A stretch of 64,000 nucleotides of DNA from CAWAHD01 sp963781785 (GTDB lineage Bacteria > Planctomycetota > Planctomycetia > Isosphaerales > Isosphaeraceae): contig CAWAHD010000001.1 in assembly GCA_963781785.1 (NCBI GenBank), positions 1,798,001 through 1,862,000 of the forward strand, given 5' to 3'. The notes beneath the pieces were generated by a model that was not told where the DNA came from, made no database searches, and was given only the letters and a program-made list of their open reading frames with translations. The position numbers and the translations under genes are program-made. This document shows positions 36,275 to 46,211 of the stretch, piece after piece. Each line of letters opens with the position of its first letter. The first letter of the stretch is position 1.

Positions 36275-39200
36275 TCACGGGGCGCTTGTATCTCGCATTC
36301 GTTCCAGGGCATCGCGACGGGATTTCCACTCGGCGGCGTCGAGGAGGCGGACCTCGTCGTGCTCTCCGAACGCGGTGCCGGTCATGACGCTCATCTGGTC
36401 GGCGATCCGCCCGGGATCACCCGTAATCGGTGTGGGCACGGACCACAGCCTCGCGAATCCGTCGCGCGAGGCCGTGGCGACGACGGGCCTTCCGGCAAGG
36501 AAGGCGGCCGCGTCGATCTCGTTGCCATGGGAGAACCCCGGGCCCAGGGAGCGCGCACTTGAGGCATCCCAGAGCCGCGCGATGCCAGATCGGCCGTGCG
36601 TGAGCACCGTCGACGCGTCGTCGCTCCAGATGGCGTTGTAAATCAAGTCGCCGTGATTCATCGGCTCGGCGAGGGGGCTGGCCGTGCGACCGTTCCAGAT
36701 CCGGGCGGTTCCATCAAAGCTGCCCGTGAGAAGGCGCTCGCCGTCGGGGCTGAAGTGGACGGTCCACACGTAGGCGCGGTGCGACATCGGGGCCCCGATG
36801 GCTGCCCCGGTGCGTGCATCCCATAGCCGGGCCGTCTTGTCGTAGCTCGCGGTTGCCAGCCGCAATCCATCAGGACTGAAAGCCACGTCCCTGACTGAGC
36901 GATTGTGCCGCATCGCCACCCCGGTGGGTTGAAACCGCGACGCGTCCCAGATCTGGAGCTCGCCGTCGGTGTGGCCAACCGCCAGCCGGGTGCTGTCCGG
37001 GTCAAAGGCCAGTGCGGTCGGGATGCGCGGCAATTGCATCGGAGCGGTCAGGGCATGCCCGGTGCGCACGTCCCAGAATCCGAGCTGGCCTCTGTTATCA
37101 CAGGCGGCCAGAGTCGCCCCGTCGGGACTGATCGCGATGCGCCGGACCCAGCCCGTCATTCGAATGGCAGGTGCGACCGGTTCGAGTGTGCCACCGTTCC
37201 AGAGCCGGATCGTGCCGTCTGGCGCAGCGGACACGAGCACGGTTCCGGCCGGGTTATAGGCCAACTTGAAATTGGCGCCCGGGGCGTGGCCCTGAGAATG
37301 CGCAATACCCCGGGTCGTCACGGCGTCCCAGAGCCAGACGACGCCGTCGGAGCTGACCGTGGCGATGACCTTGCCATCAGGGCGGGCGACCAGATCGCGA
37401 ACCTGGGCGGAATGCTGCATCGGCTGACCGACACCGCCGCCCGTTCCGAGCTGCCAGATCCGTGCAACGCCATCGTCGGATCCGGTCAGAACCGAACGCC
37501 CATCGGGGCTGAAGGCCACCGCGCGAACCGGCCTGTGATGAGGAAGCGGGTTGCCGACCGGCCCGTACTTGGCGGCGTCCCAGAGCTGCGCTGTATTGTC
37601 GTCGGCCGCGGCGACCAGGAGCGAGTCGTCGGGACTGAATGCGATGGCCCACACGTGCCCGCGTTGCTCCATCTTGGGGCTCAGACGCGTCAGCTCGGGA
37701 AATTTCCAGATGGCGCACGAGGTGTCGTAGCTCCCCGTAGCGACCCTGGTCCCGTCGCGGCTGAGCGCCACGGCCAGGATCGGTCCTCCGAGTGCCCCGT
37801 TTGGCCCGCGTGCGAGCTCTTTTCCGGTGAGCGCATCCAGCAGACACAACTGTCTGTCCTCTCCGCCGTAAACCAGCTTCGAGCTGTCGGGGCTGAACGC
37901 CAAGGCACGGACAGCGGCCGGCGAATTCATGAGCTTCACTCGGGGCTTCGCCCCGGCCACATCCCAGACCAGCGCGCAGCCGGTTTCGTCGATGCTGGCA
38001 ATGGACTTGCCGTCGGGTGCGATCACGACGGTGTCGAGCGGCTTGCCATGCGCAAGCGGCTGGCCGCGCAACTGGCCGGTTCCCACGTCCCAGAGCCGGA
38101 CTGAGCCGTCGGTGCTGCCCGTGACGAGGGAGCCGTCGTCGGGGCTGAAGACGACTGAAGTCACGGGCCCGCGGTGCTTCAAGGGCTGGCCCCGAGGGGC
38201 GCCCGAAATCGTATTCCAGAGGCGCGCGGTCCCGTCGTCGCTTGCCGTGGCCAGGATCTTGCCGTCGCGGTTGTAGGCCAGGCACCGCACCGGACCGCCG
38301 TGCTCGAGTGCGGGGCACAAGGGCTCGCAAGTCGCCGGGTCCCACAGGTGGACGACGCCGTCATCGCCGCCTGTCGCGACCGACCGCCCGGTCGGGCTCC
38401 ACGCCACCGCGTGCACCGGGCCCTGATGGACGATGCAATCGCGCAGGCGATGGAGCAGCGAGCTCCAAGCGGCGATGTTGCCGCGGATGGCCGGCTCGAG
38501 CGGATCATCGGGGTCGGTTGCGCTCTGGAGGCTGCGAGCCAACCAGAGCAGCCCCGCGCGACGATCGCCGGATTCGACCAGGCTCAAGCCCCGGTCGAGC
38601 GTCAGGCGCGTCGTGAGACGCCGCAGGGCGTCGCGCTTTTGGTCGGCTTCTTGCTTGCGAGCCTCGGCGACCTTGCCGAGCGCGACGGCCTCCTGGCGGC
38701 GCTCCTCGGTACGCTCGCGAGCGGCGTTCACGCCGAACGCGGCGGCAACGGCGACCAGGGCAACGGCGAAGAGGGCCAACCCAGTCGCACGCAGGAACGT
38801 GCGGTGTCGGCGCTCCCGGCGCCGAGCCGGCGTCCCAGCGGCTCGCGGACCCCGGCGACCGCCTCATCCGCCAGCCAGCTCTCGATGTCGGCCGAGAGCG
38901 CGAGCGGTGAGGCGTAGCGATCCTCCGGACGCGCCGCCATCGCCTTCTGGCAGACCGCGTCGAGGGTCGCGGGTGCATCCGGACGAACGATCCGGCACGC
39001 AGGGATGTCGCCGGTCGTCACACGACGGAGGATTTCGCCAACGTCGGTGTGCTCGGCAAGCGGCGCGTTCCCGGTCAGGATGCAATACAAGGTCGCTCCC
39101 AGGCCATACACGTCGCTGGCGGGGCCCACGCGCTCGAGCTGGCCGAGCGCCTGCTCGGGGCTCATGTATTGCGGCGTCCCCAGGGACACTCCCGCCATCG

Positions 39201-40227
39201 TCGCCTGCACGCTGCTTCCCGATACCGGACGGAGCGTGGCCTCTTCATGCTCCGTGCCGCGATTCTCCTCGGTGCGCGCGATCGATTTGGCCAGGCCCCA
39301 ATCGACCAGCAGCGTTTCACCAAACTTGCCGAGCATCACGTTTGATGGCTTCAAATCGCGATGGAGCACGCCCCGGCTATGCGCGTAGGCCACGATGTCG
39401 CACAGCCGGACGAAGTGGTTGAGGAGCTGTCTGAACTCGCGGGGGTCTACAGGGCCCCTCCGGGCCTCGTAGACTTTCCGGATTCGCGCTTTGAGGGTCT
39501 CTCCTCGCACCAGCCGCATGGCGTAGAACGGGCGGCCGTCACTCGTCTCTCCCAGCGCATAGACCGGAACGATACCTGGGTGCTCGAGGCCGCCGGTGAT
39601 CTCGGCCTCGAGCAAAAAGCGGGCCTTGCTCGGAGCGTCGTCCGCTTGCGATGCCTGAATCAGCTTGACGGCGACTTCCCGGTTCAGCCGGCCGTCACGG
39701 GCCACGAACACCTCGCCCAGACCGCCCCGAGCCAACAGCCTCAAGATCTCGAAGCCGGATTGATCGGACGACACGCTCCCTACCGTCATCGTCTTCGCCG
39801 AGTCGTCGACCTGGCCACCTTCGACATGGGTTGCCCCCTCAACCGAGTGAGAACGGCCATTGCCGCCCCCGCCCGATGAGCTGAAGTGAGCATCCCGTTT
39901 CGCAATCGTCGGTTCCGCGGTCTCCGCCGGCCTGATCGTTTGCTCGAGCACTCCGCGCAAGGCCTGGAGAGCGTCGCCACCAGCGAACGACTCGAGGCTC
40001 TGCCTGGCGCTGCCGCCAGACAGTGAAAGCTGATGGCACACGACCGACTCGACCAGGTCCGCGGCAGACAGTGCAAGCGTTTGCTGGTCGATCAGAATCT
40101 GGCGCAGCGATCGATCCTGGCCCCGCGACCATTCCGCCAGAGCGCGCGCGGCGTGGGCCACCGTGATCAGCTTCAACTGGATCGCGATCAGGCCGAAGAG
40201 GATCTGCCGCTCGGGATCGCTCGCCAA
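36275..40227 (-). CDS. membrane Ser/Thr kinase with C-terminal WD40 propeller, frameshifted
   Basis: About 1,317 residues when bridged. A TTG at 40225-40227 has AGGAG eight bases upstream and is preferred to the upstream frame, which has no conserved residues. An N-terminal helical region (SDPERQILFGLIAIQLKLIT) precedes the kinase: LARGGLGEVFVARDGRLNRE, AVKLI, HRDLKPSNVML (catalytic Asp) and VDWGLAK in place of DFG. The frame derails near 38820; bridging gives RERRHRTFLRATG and the membrane helix LALFAVALVAVAAAFGVNAA. WD40 repeats then fill about residues 600-1230. Cytoplasmic kinase sensing through a periplasmic propeller is inferred. The W in place of F in DFG is common in this planctomycete kinase group. 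Confidence 0.8.
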
Positions 40228-40759
40228 ACTGTCACTCCTCTCGTCCTGGTCCTGAGGGTTGGTCGTACGGAAAAGCAACCGCCGGCCCGAATGCGCGACA
40301 ACTAACCGAGCGCACAGGTTCCGATGCCTGGCAGCCGAAATGCGATCTGGCGAGGCGCTTATTATCCGCCGAAGGTGCACGGCCTGCAAGTCGGGCGGCC
40401 GGGGGAGACTCCGGCGCACAGCCACGCGCTTCCGCCCGGACTCTGTCGTTTCGGCCTCCCGCCAGGGTCCGCCGGCGCTTGCCGGAAATGGCCCGGCGCA
40501 AGAACGACAAATGTCCGGGAATAAATTGCAAGTTCAATCGTGCGCGGAGATAATGCGTCTACCGAGGGGATCGATGACTGGCCGCAGGATCCGTCGCGGT
40601 GCGTGCTGGGCGTAGGTTCGCCAATATCCGGGGCTGGCCGGCGAAGATCCCTTGGCTCAAAAAGCCCCAAGGGTGGTGAACAAGGCCGAGCGACATCTCG
40701 GCTAGGTGTCGTCCTGTAAGAATCCGGAATCGTCTGCGCTCGAATTGGAGTCGGCGTTC
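40228..40759. other. divergent spacer
   Basis: 532 bases between the kinase start and the membrane-protein start, which point away from each other. I see no gene and no clear repeats. Both promoters must lie here but neither can be identified with confidence. Confidence 0.4.
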
Positions 40760-41578
40760 ATGGTCAAGGAGCAACAGGGGAAGTGGGTCGTCCCCAACCC
40801 CCAGATCCCGCGCTCGTTCGGGCTGATGAATATCATCTTCGGCGCGCTCTTGATTCTCGGGGGCGGCTACAGTGCAGCATCGTATTTCCTCCTGCCGAAG
40901 TTATTCGGGCGATTCCAGGACACCATCGTGCAGCAGCAAGCGGCGAAGAAGGCCCAGCGCGAGTCCAAGATCGCCGAGCTGAAAACCAAGGAAGACGCGG
41001 CCAAGACCAAGGAAGAGAAAGCGGAGCTAAAGCAAGAACGAGCCGCCCTCGAGGCCGCCGTCGAGCCGGATCTCAGTGGGATCATGGACTTCAACGAGCT
41101 GACCGGCCTCTCCGACAGGCGCGTTTTCGTTTATTACGTGGCGGAAATCGCGGCGGGGGTGCTCTTGAATATTCTGATGATCGTCGCCGGCCTTGGGCTG
41201 ATGGGTCTCACGGAGTGGGGGCGGCGAATGGCGATTCTCGTCGCAGAGCTCAAGATCCTCCGATGGGTTCTCATGACGGTGGTGTCGATGGCGCTCGTTT
41301 TGCCGATCACGCTCGAGCGAACTCAGAAGATGATGGTCAAGCTGGACGCCCAGATCAAGGCACAGGGCGGAGCGAGAGGCGCGCCGTTTGCGTTGTCCGA
41401 CGTCGGGCGGCTCGGTGCCATTTTTGGAGCGGCCACCGCGATTTTCTCGGCCATCGTCGCCTCGATCTACCCTGTCCTCACGATCTGGTTTCTGACTCGG
41501 CCGCCAGCCCGCGCGGCCTGTCTGAGATTTTTGAAGCCACTCCCGCAAGAGACGCGGCTGCAACCGGGAGAGCTCTAG
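40760..41578 (+). CDS. membrane protein coupled to the ABC-2 permease
   Basis: 272 residues from ATG 40760. A short N-terminus (PNPQIPRSFGLMNIIFGALL) leads into helix 1 (LMNIIFGALLILGGGYSAAS). A Lys/Glu-rich coiled coil follows (AAKKAQRESKIAELKTKEDA and AKTKEEKAELKQERAALEAA), then four more helices. The stop codon TAG overlaps the GTG start of the ABC permease, so the two are translationally coupled. I do not recognise the family. A helper for membrane assembly or export is plausible from context only. Confidence 0.65.
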   Translation: MVKEQQGKWVVPNPQIPRSFGLMNIIFGALLILGGGYSAASYFLLPKLFGRFQDTIVQQQAAKKAQRESKIAELKTKEDAAKTKEEKAELKQERAALEAAVEPDLSGIMDFNELTGLSDRRVFVYYVAEIAAGVLLNILMIVAGLGLMGLTEWGRRMAILVAELKILRWVLMTVVSMALVLPITLERTQKMMVKLDAQIKAQGGARGAPFALSDVGRLGAIFGAATAIFSAIVASIYPVLTIWFLTRPPARAACLRFLKPLPQETRLQPGEL

Positions 41579-43382
41579 TGGACGTCGTCCGGGTCCTCCT
41601 GGGCCATCTCACGGGCACCGAGTGCCGCCGAGCGCCGCGCGCGGCTGGCTGCTCGTGGTCCGAGGCCTGGTCGGCGGACTGCTGGCGACGGTTCTCTTGT
41701 TCTTGCTCTGGACGTGGTGGTTGAGCGTCCGATTTGACCCGACGTTCGTACCGGCATTCGAGCTCCGCATCGTCTTCTCGGCCGTGACCTTGGTCCTGCT
41801 CACGGTCGTCGTTGTCGAAGCACCCGCGGTGCTGGCCGGCTCGCTGGCCGGCGAGCGCGAGCGCGGCGTGCTTCATCTTTTACTCACCACGGCCGTCAGC
41901 CCGCGCGAGATCGTACAAGGCCGGTTGCTGGGCAAGCTGAGCCAGGTCGGCATGATCGTTCTGGCTGGTATTCCCGTGCTGGCGTTCCTGGCCCCATTCG
42001 ACGGCATGGGACTCGGTGACCTCGTGACGATTGCGGTCTTGCTGGTGGCGGTCGGATTCGGCGGTGGCGGGCTGGCTGTGGGCGCTTCGATCATCTCTCG
42101 CCGGGGACGCGATGCGCTCCTCTCCGTGTACATCCTGATGATGGTGCTCATCGTGAGTCCGATGCTGTCCTGGCTGGGGCTGCCGCCGGAGGTGGGCGAA
42201 TTGCTCGGGTGGTTCAACCCGTACTTCAGCATGAACCGGCTCGTCTGGGGTCTGGACACGGCCCCGGCCCTGTACACATCAGGGCTGTGGGTACTGCTGG
42301 GACTGGCCGGCACCGGCACGGCGATCTGGCGGCTGCGGCCCTCGTGCCAGGCTTCCGGGGTGACGGTCAAGAAAGCGAGCCGCCGCCGAGCGATTCCCGC
42401 CATGGGTGAGCGGCCCATGCTCTGGAAGGAGCTTTATATCGAGCGCGCCGCCTCGCTGGGCCGGATCGGCCGCTGGCTCGGTCTGGCGATCACGATGACG
42501 ATCGGCGCCGGCAGCCTGATCCTCGCGGGCGTGCTCCTCTGGGGCCTGTTCGTTCGTTCCGACGAGTCATCCACAACCTGGGCGCACGACCTGCTGGCGA
42601 TGGCACTGGGCGGATTTGCCGGCACGCTTCTCGGCTGGCTGCTCCAGTGGGGCGTCGGCCTGCGGGCGGCCGTCTCGATCGCCTCGGAGCGCGAGCGCGG
42701 AACCTGGGATGCGCTCCTCATGAGCCCCCTCATGCCGAGCGAGATTGGCCCGGCCAAGGTCTATGGCAGTCTGTTTGCCCTGCGGTGGATGGCCGGCGCC
42801 ATGGTCCTGGCCTGGACCCTGGGGGCGCTCGTCGAGGCAGTCAGTCCTCACGAGTACATCACGTGGATCGCCGGCACAGCCGTCGCGTGCGCGTTCATGG
42901 CCGCGATCGGCGTGCGGTGCTCGCTGTCCCTCCCCACCGCGACCAAAGCCATGACCTGGACCATCGGCTTGTGGCTGGCGGGGAATGCCATCGTGGCGTT
43001 CTGCGCCTTCTCGATCATCGCGATCGTCATGACGGTTTGTCTCGGAATCTGGGCGTTCGGCACCCAGTACCAGTTGATACCGCCGAACGCCACTCCGTGG
43101 TTCCCCATGCGCTGGAATAACGGCTGGCCGCTTACGGTTGACCTGGTGACCCTCCTCTTCACGGTGCTGATCGTCGCCGACACCAGCCTGCGGTTCGACC
43201 GCCTCGCCGGCCGGATGGCCGGCGGAGCCCTGGCCACCGCGGTCGACGCCTGGGTGTACGGCGATTCCCGGCAGGCGGTCGTGTTTCCGGGAAGTGACGC
43301 GGTCCCGGCCGATCTCGTGGCGGCGTCCACCCACAAGTTGCCGGCGCCAGAACCGGTCGCCGACGCTCTCGCCGTGGACTGA
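41578..43382 (+). CDS. ABC-2 type transporter permease, frameshifted near the start
   Basis: About 600 residues. The GTG at 41578 overlaps the preceding stop and gives VDVVRVLLGHLTGTECRRA, the usual planctomycete N-terminus, but the frame shifts near 41628-41640 (one base in GCGCCGCGCGCGG). It then continues ARGWLLVVRGLVGGLLATVL to 43382. Two copies of the permease module are visible, each with an EREPG-like cytoplasmic loop: ASLAGERERGVLHLLLTTAV and ASERERGTWDALLMSPLMPS, preceded by three hydrophobic helices. Such permeases need a separate ATPase, not encoded here. Substrate is unknown. Confidence 0.75.
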
Positions 43383-43521
43383 CTCGGCCGTCGATCCGCC
43401 GGAGTTGTCAGGGAGGGGTCTGTCCGTTTGCTCAAGTACGCCGAGTTCATCGAGGCCTTCGCCGCGCCGCGGCCGGCTGGCAGCCAGGACGCGCCTGTTC
43501 GCTCGCAACCGCGACCAGGAT

Positions 43522-44409
43522 TCACGGCCCCGGCGGTGTTTCCGCGGGCTTGTCGGCAGGCTTCTCGGCAGGCTTCGCCGCCTTGGCGGAGCTCGCCTTC
43601 TTGGACTGTGCGGTCCTCGATTTCACGGGCGTCGTCTTGCGGCGGCGCACGGTCGCTCGCGGCTTGCCGCCGTAGTAGTCCTGGTGATAGTCCTCGGCGC
43701 GCCAGAACCGTGTCAGAGGGATGAGCTGGGTGACGATCGGGTACCGAAAAACGCGCCTCGCGACAAGGTCCCGGTAAGACTTCAAAGCGGCCTTTTTCTG
43801 GTCTTCGTTGTGGTAGAGGATGATCGAGCGGTACTGGGGGCCCTCGTCCGGCCCCTGCCGGTTGGGCGTCGTGGGGTCGTGATGCGTCCAGAAGACCTTG
43901 AGCAGGTCTTCGTAGCTGATCACGTCCGCATCGTACTCGACCATCACGACTTCGGCGTGGCCGGTGAATCCCTCATGCACCATCTCGTACGACGGGTTGG
44001 GAACACTGCCGCCTGCGTATCCCGAAACGGCCGCAAGCACCCCCGGAAGCCGCTCGAACGTGTCCTCGACATGCCAGAAGCAGCCGGCGCCGAATGTCGC
44101 TCGCTCGATGCGCTGGTCGGACGGGCTCGACTCGGTCTGAGACGGGACTCGGGTTTTCAGCCGCGAGCTGCTCTTTTTCGACCTGGCCTTCGTTGCCGAC
44201 GGCTTCGCTGCCTTCGGGCTGACCGTGCTGTCGGCCGCTCCGTTGTCAGTTCCGGCGGTCTTATCGGTTCCGGCGGTCTTGTCGGTCCCGGCGGTCTTGT
44301 CGCTTCCGCCGGTCTTGGCCGGCGGGGTGCCGTCGTCAGCGCACAGATGACTTGAAAGCCCGCAAACGACCGTGAAGAGGACGCTGGCCGTCAGGAATCG
44401 CCACGACAT
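43522..44409 (-). CDS. msrA: secreted peptide-methionine (S)-S-oxide reductase with low-complexity tails
   Basis: 295 residues from ATG 44409 (GGAG nine bases upstream). A signal peptide (MSWRFLTASVLFTVVCGLSS, cleaved near residue 23) is followed by a repeat region, KTAGTD three times in a row, and a basic Ser/Lys stretch. The MsrA domain begins at IERATFGAGCFWHVEDTF, with the catalytic Cys110 in GCFW, and continues HAEVVMVEYDADVISYEDLL and RSIILYHNEDQKKAALKSYR. The C-terminus adds about 45 residues of Lys/Ala/Pro repeats. MsrA repairs oxidised methionine; export would place it in the periplasm or at the surface. The 18-bp repeat lies at 44249-44312. Confidence 0.9.
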   Translation of the reverse strand: MSWRFLTASVLFTVVCGLSSHLCADDGTPPAKTGGSDKTAGTDKTAGTDKTAGTDNGAADSTVSPKAAKPSATKARSKKSSSRLKTRVPSQTESSPSDQRIERATFGAGCFWHVEDTFERLPGVLAAVSGYAGGSVPNPSYEMVHEGFTGHAEVVMVEYDADVISYEDLLKVFWTHHDPTTPNRQGPDEGPQYRSIILYHNEDQKKAALKSYRDLVARRVFRYPIVTQLIPLTRFWRAEDYHQDYYGGKPRATVRRRKTTPVKSRTAQSKKASSAKAAKPAEKPADKPAETPPGP

Positions 44410-44719
44410 GGGAAGACTCCTCAGTGACACCTCAGACGCTCGAAATAACCAACGCGAGGCTTGGCTCGCCAGGGGAGGGTAGGGGAGACTGCTGGAGGGT
44501 CTCTATCCATCTATACGGTAGATTGTCGCGAATGTCCAGGGTATTGGAACCGGGGATGAGCATGGAGCCGGATACCGAGAAGACCGCGGCGATCGCGATT
44601 GCATCTGTGGAGTTCTTGGTGCGGGCGACGGCTTTCCCGTTCACGCGAAAAAAACCGGAACCACTGGACCGCCAGCCCGCATTATGGGTGTCTGTTCGTT
44701 AAACGCCGAGGACGAAACC
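44410..44719. other. divergent spacer
   Basis: It separates msrA and the sigma factor. A CTATACGGTAGATT stretch near 44512 could be part of a promoter, but no standard pair of hexamers is convincing. No gene is seen. Confidence 0.3.
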
Positions 44720-46129
44720 ATGGCGCATTCGAGGAAGCCGCCGGCTTCTGTACCCTACCGCGTGCTTTTCGAGCTCGGCAGCCTTTCCGGGTTGTCCGAT
44801 GGCGAGCTCCTGGCGCGGTTTCTGAACCGCGAAGGCGACGCGGCCGAGCTGGCTTTCGGGGCGCTCGTCGGACGGCACGCGGGGAGCGTCATGCGGATCT
44901 GTCGTGCCATCGTACGCAACGAGCACGATGCCGAAGACGCGTTCCAGGCGACTTTTCTGGTTCTGGCCACCAAGGCTGGCCGTCTGCGCGTGCGTGAATC
45001 GCTGGGTCCCTGGCTCTCCGCCGTCGCTCGCCGGGTCGCAACGGGTGCCAGGGCAACAGCCCTCGCCCGAGCAGCTCGTGAGCTCCGAGCCGCAGAGCTT
45101 GGGGTGACGCAAGCTGTTCGGAACCACGACACCGAAGACATCGCCAGGGTCGTGCACGAGGAAATCGACCGATTGCCGGAACGATACCGGCTCCCGCTAC
45201 TGCTCTGTGACCTGGAAAGCCAGTCGCATCAGGAAGCTGCTCGAGCGCTGGGATGGCCGCTCGGCACGGTCAAGAGCCGGCAGGCTCGGGCTCGGATCAG
45301 GCTGCGTGCCGGGCTGAGCCGCCGTGGCCTCGCCAGTGCACTTCCGGCGGGCTGGGCACTTCCGTCGGTTCGTGCGAGGATCCCCCACTACCTGACCAAA
45401 TCCACCGCCCGAGAGGCCGTCAGAATGCTATCGAATCCAACGTCTGCCCCCGTCGTATCAGCTTCCGTCAGTGCGCTTCTTTCCCATTCCTTGAGGTCCA
45501 TGATCATGACCAGATTGGTGCAGTGGGCGTGCATTTTGACCGTCAGCGTCGGTGTCGCCGCGACCGTGCTGGCGCAGACAGCCACGAATAAACCAGCAAC
45601 CGCGGGCCGCCAGGCGGCGACAGCCCTGGCCGAACTGATCACGGCCCGACCCGACATCCCGCCGGTGTTCGAGTATGAGATCAGGGTCTGGAAAGACGGC
45701 GTGCCGCTCACGCAAACCGTGAAAGTCATGGCGATTCCAGGCGAGCCATCCCTGCTTCCCACGTCCGAAGGAACCGTCGAGCTGCTGTTCCATCCGCGGG
45801 CCGGATCGCTCCCGAACGCCGGCGACGCGCTAAAGCCCACCACGACTGAGGCCGATCCGCGCGAGGCCGCTCTCTCTCTGGCTCGCGCTCGCTTTGCACG
45901 AGAGGTGCTTGCTCGTAAGCAACGCACGAATGAAATTGCCGAGGCCGTGCGCGAGCTGGTGAAAACCGCGGACAGGGAAGCCTTGCAGAAGCGTGCGCAA
46001 CCGGATGCCAGCGCGAGCGACGATCATGAAAAGCGCCTCAAGGAAATTGAGCGGAAACTCGAGCGGATTCTGAGCGTGCTCGAACCCGCGCCCGCCAAGC
46101 ATCGCCAGATGGGCGCCGTCCCAAAATGA
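44720..46129 (+). CDS. ECF sigma factor with membrane-anchored C-terminal extension
   Basis: 469 residues from ATG 44720. Sigma region 2 spans about 40-110 (ELAFGALVGRHAGSVMRICR, NEHDAEDAFQATFLVLATKA) and region 4 about 140-195 (DRLPERYRLPLLLCDLESQS, EAARALGWPLGTVKSRQARA). Residues 263-286 (TRLVQWACILTVSVGVAATV) form a membrane helix, followed by an extracytoplasmic domain (LITARPDIPPVFEYEIRVWK) and a coiled coil at the end (DDHEKRLKEIERKLERILSV). Planctomycete ECF groups with such fused extensions are known to lack a separate anti-sigma. The extension may sense the cell envelope and control release or activity. Convergent with the triplicated secreted protein. Confidence 0.9.
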   Translation: MAHSRKPPASVPYRVLFELGSLSGLSDGELLARFLNREGDAAELAFGALVGRHAGSVMRICRAIVRNEHDAEDAFQATFLVLATKAGRLRVRESLGPWLSAVARRVATGARATALARAARELRAAELGVTQAVRNHDTEDIARVVHEEIDRLPERYRLPLLLCDLESQSHQEAARALGWPLGTVKSRQARARIRLRAGLSRRGLASALPAGWALPSVRARIPHYLTKSTAREAVRMLSNPTSAPVVSASVSALLSHSLRSMIMTRLVQWACILTVSVGVAATVLAQTATNKPATAGRQAATALAELITARPDIPPVFEYEIRVWKDGVPLTQTVKVMAIPGEPSLLPTSEGTVELLFHPRAGSLPNAGDALKPTTTEADPREAALSLARARFAREVLARKQRTNEIAEAVRELVKTADREALQKRAQPDASASDDHEKRLKEIERKLERILSVLEPAPAKHRQMGAVPK

Positions 46130-46211
46130 CCGCACTCTCGCAATATCCCCTGATTCCGCCCGTGCGCGACCATCCGCGCACGGCGACGGGCTTCCGTCAT
46201 CTCGCGTTCGG

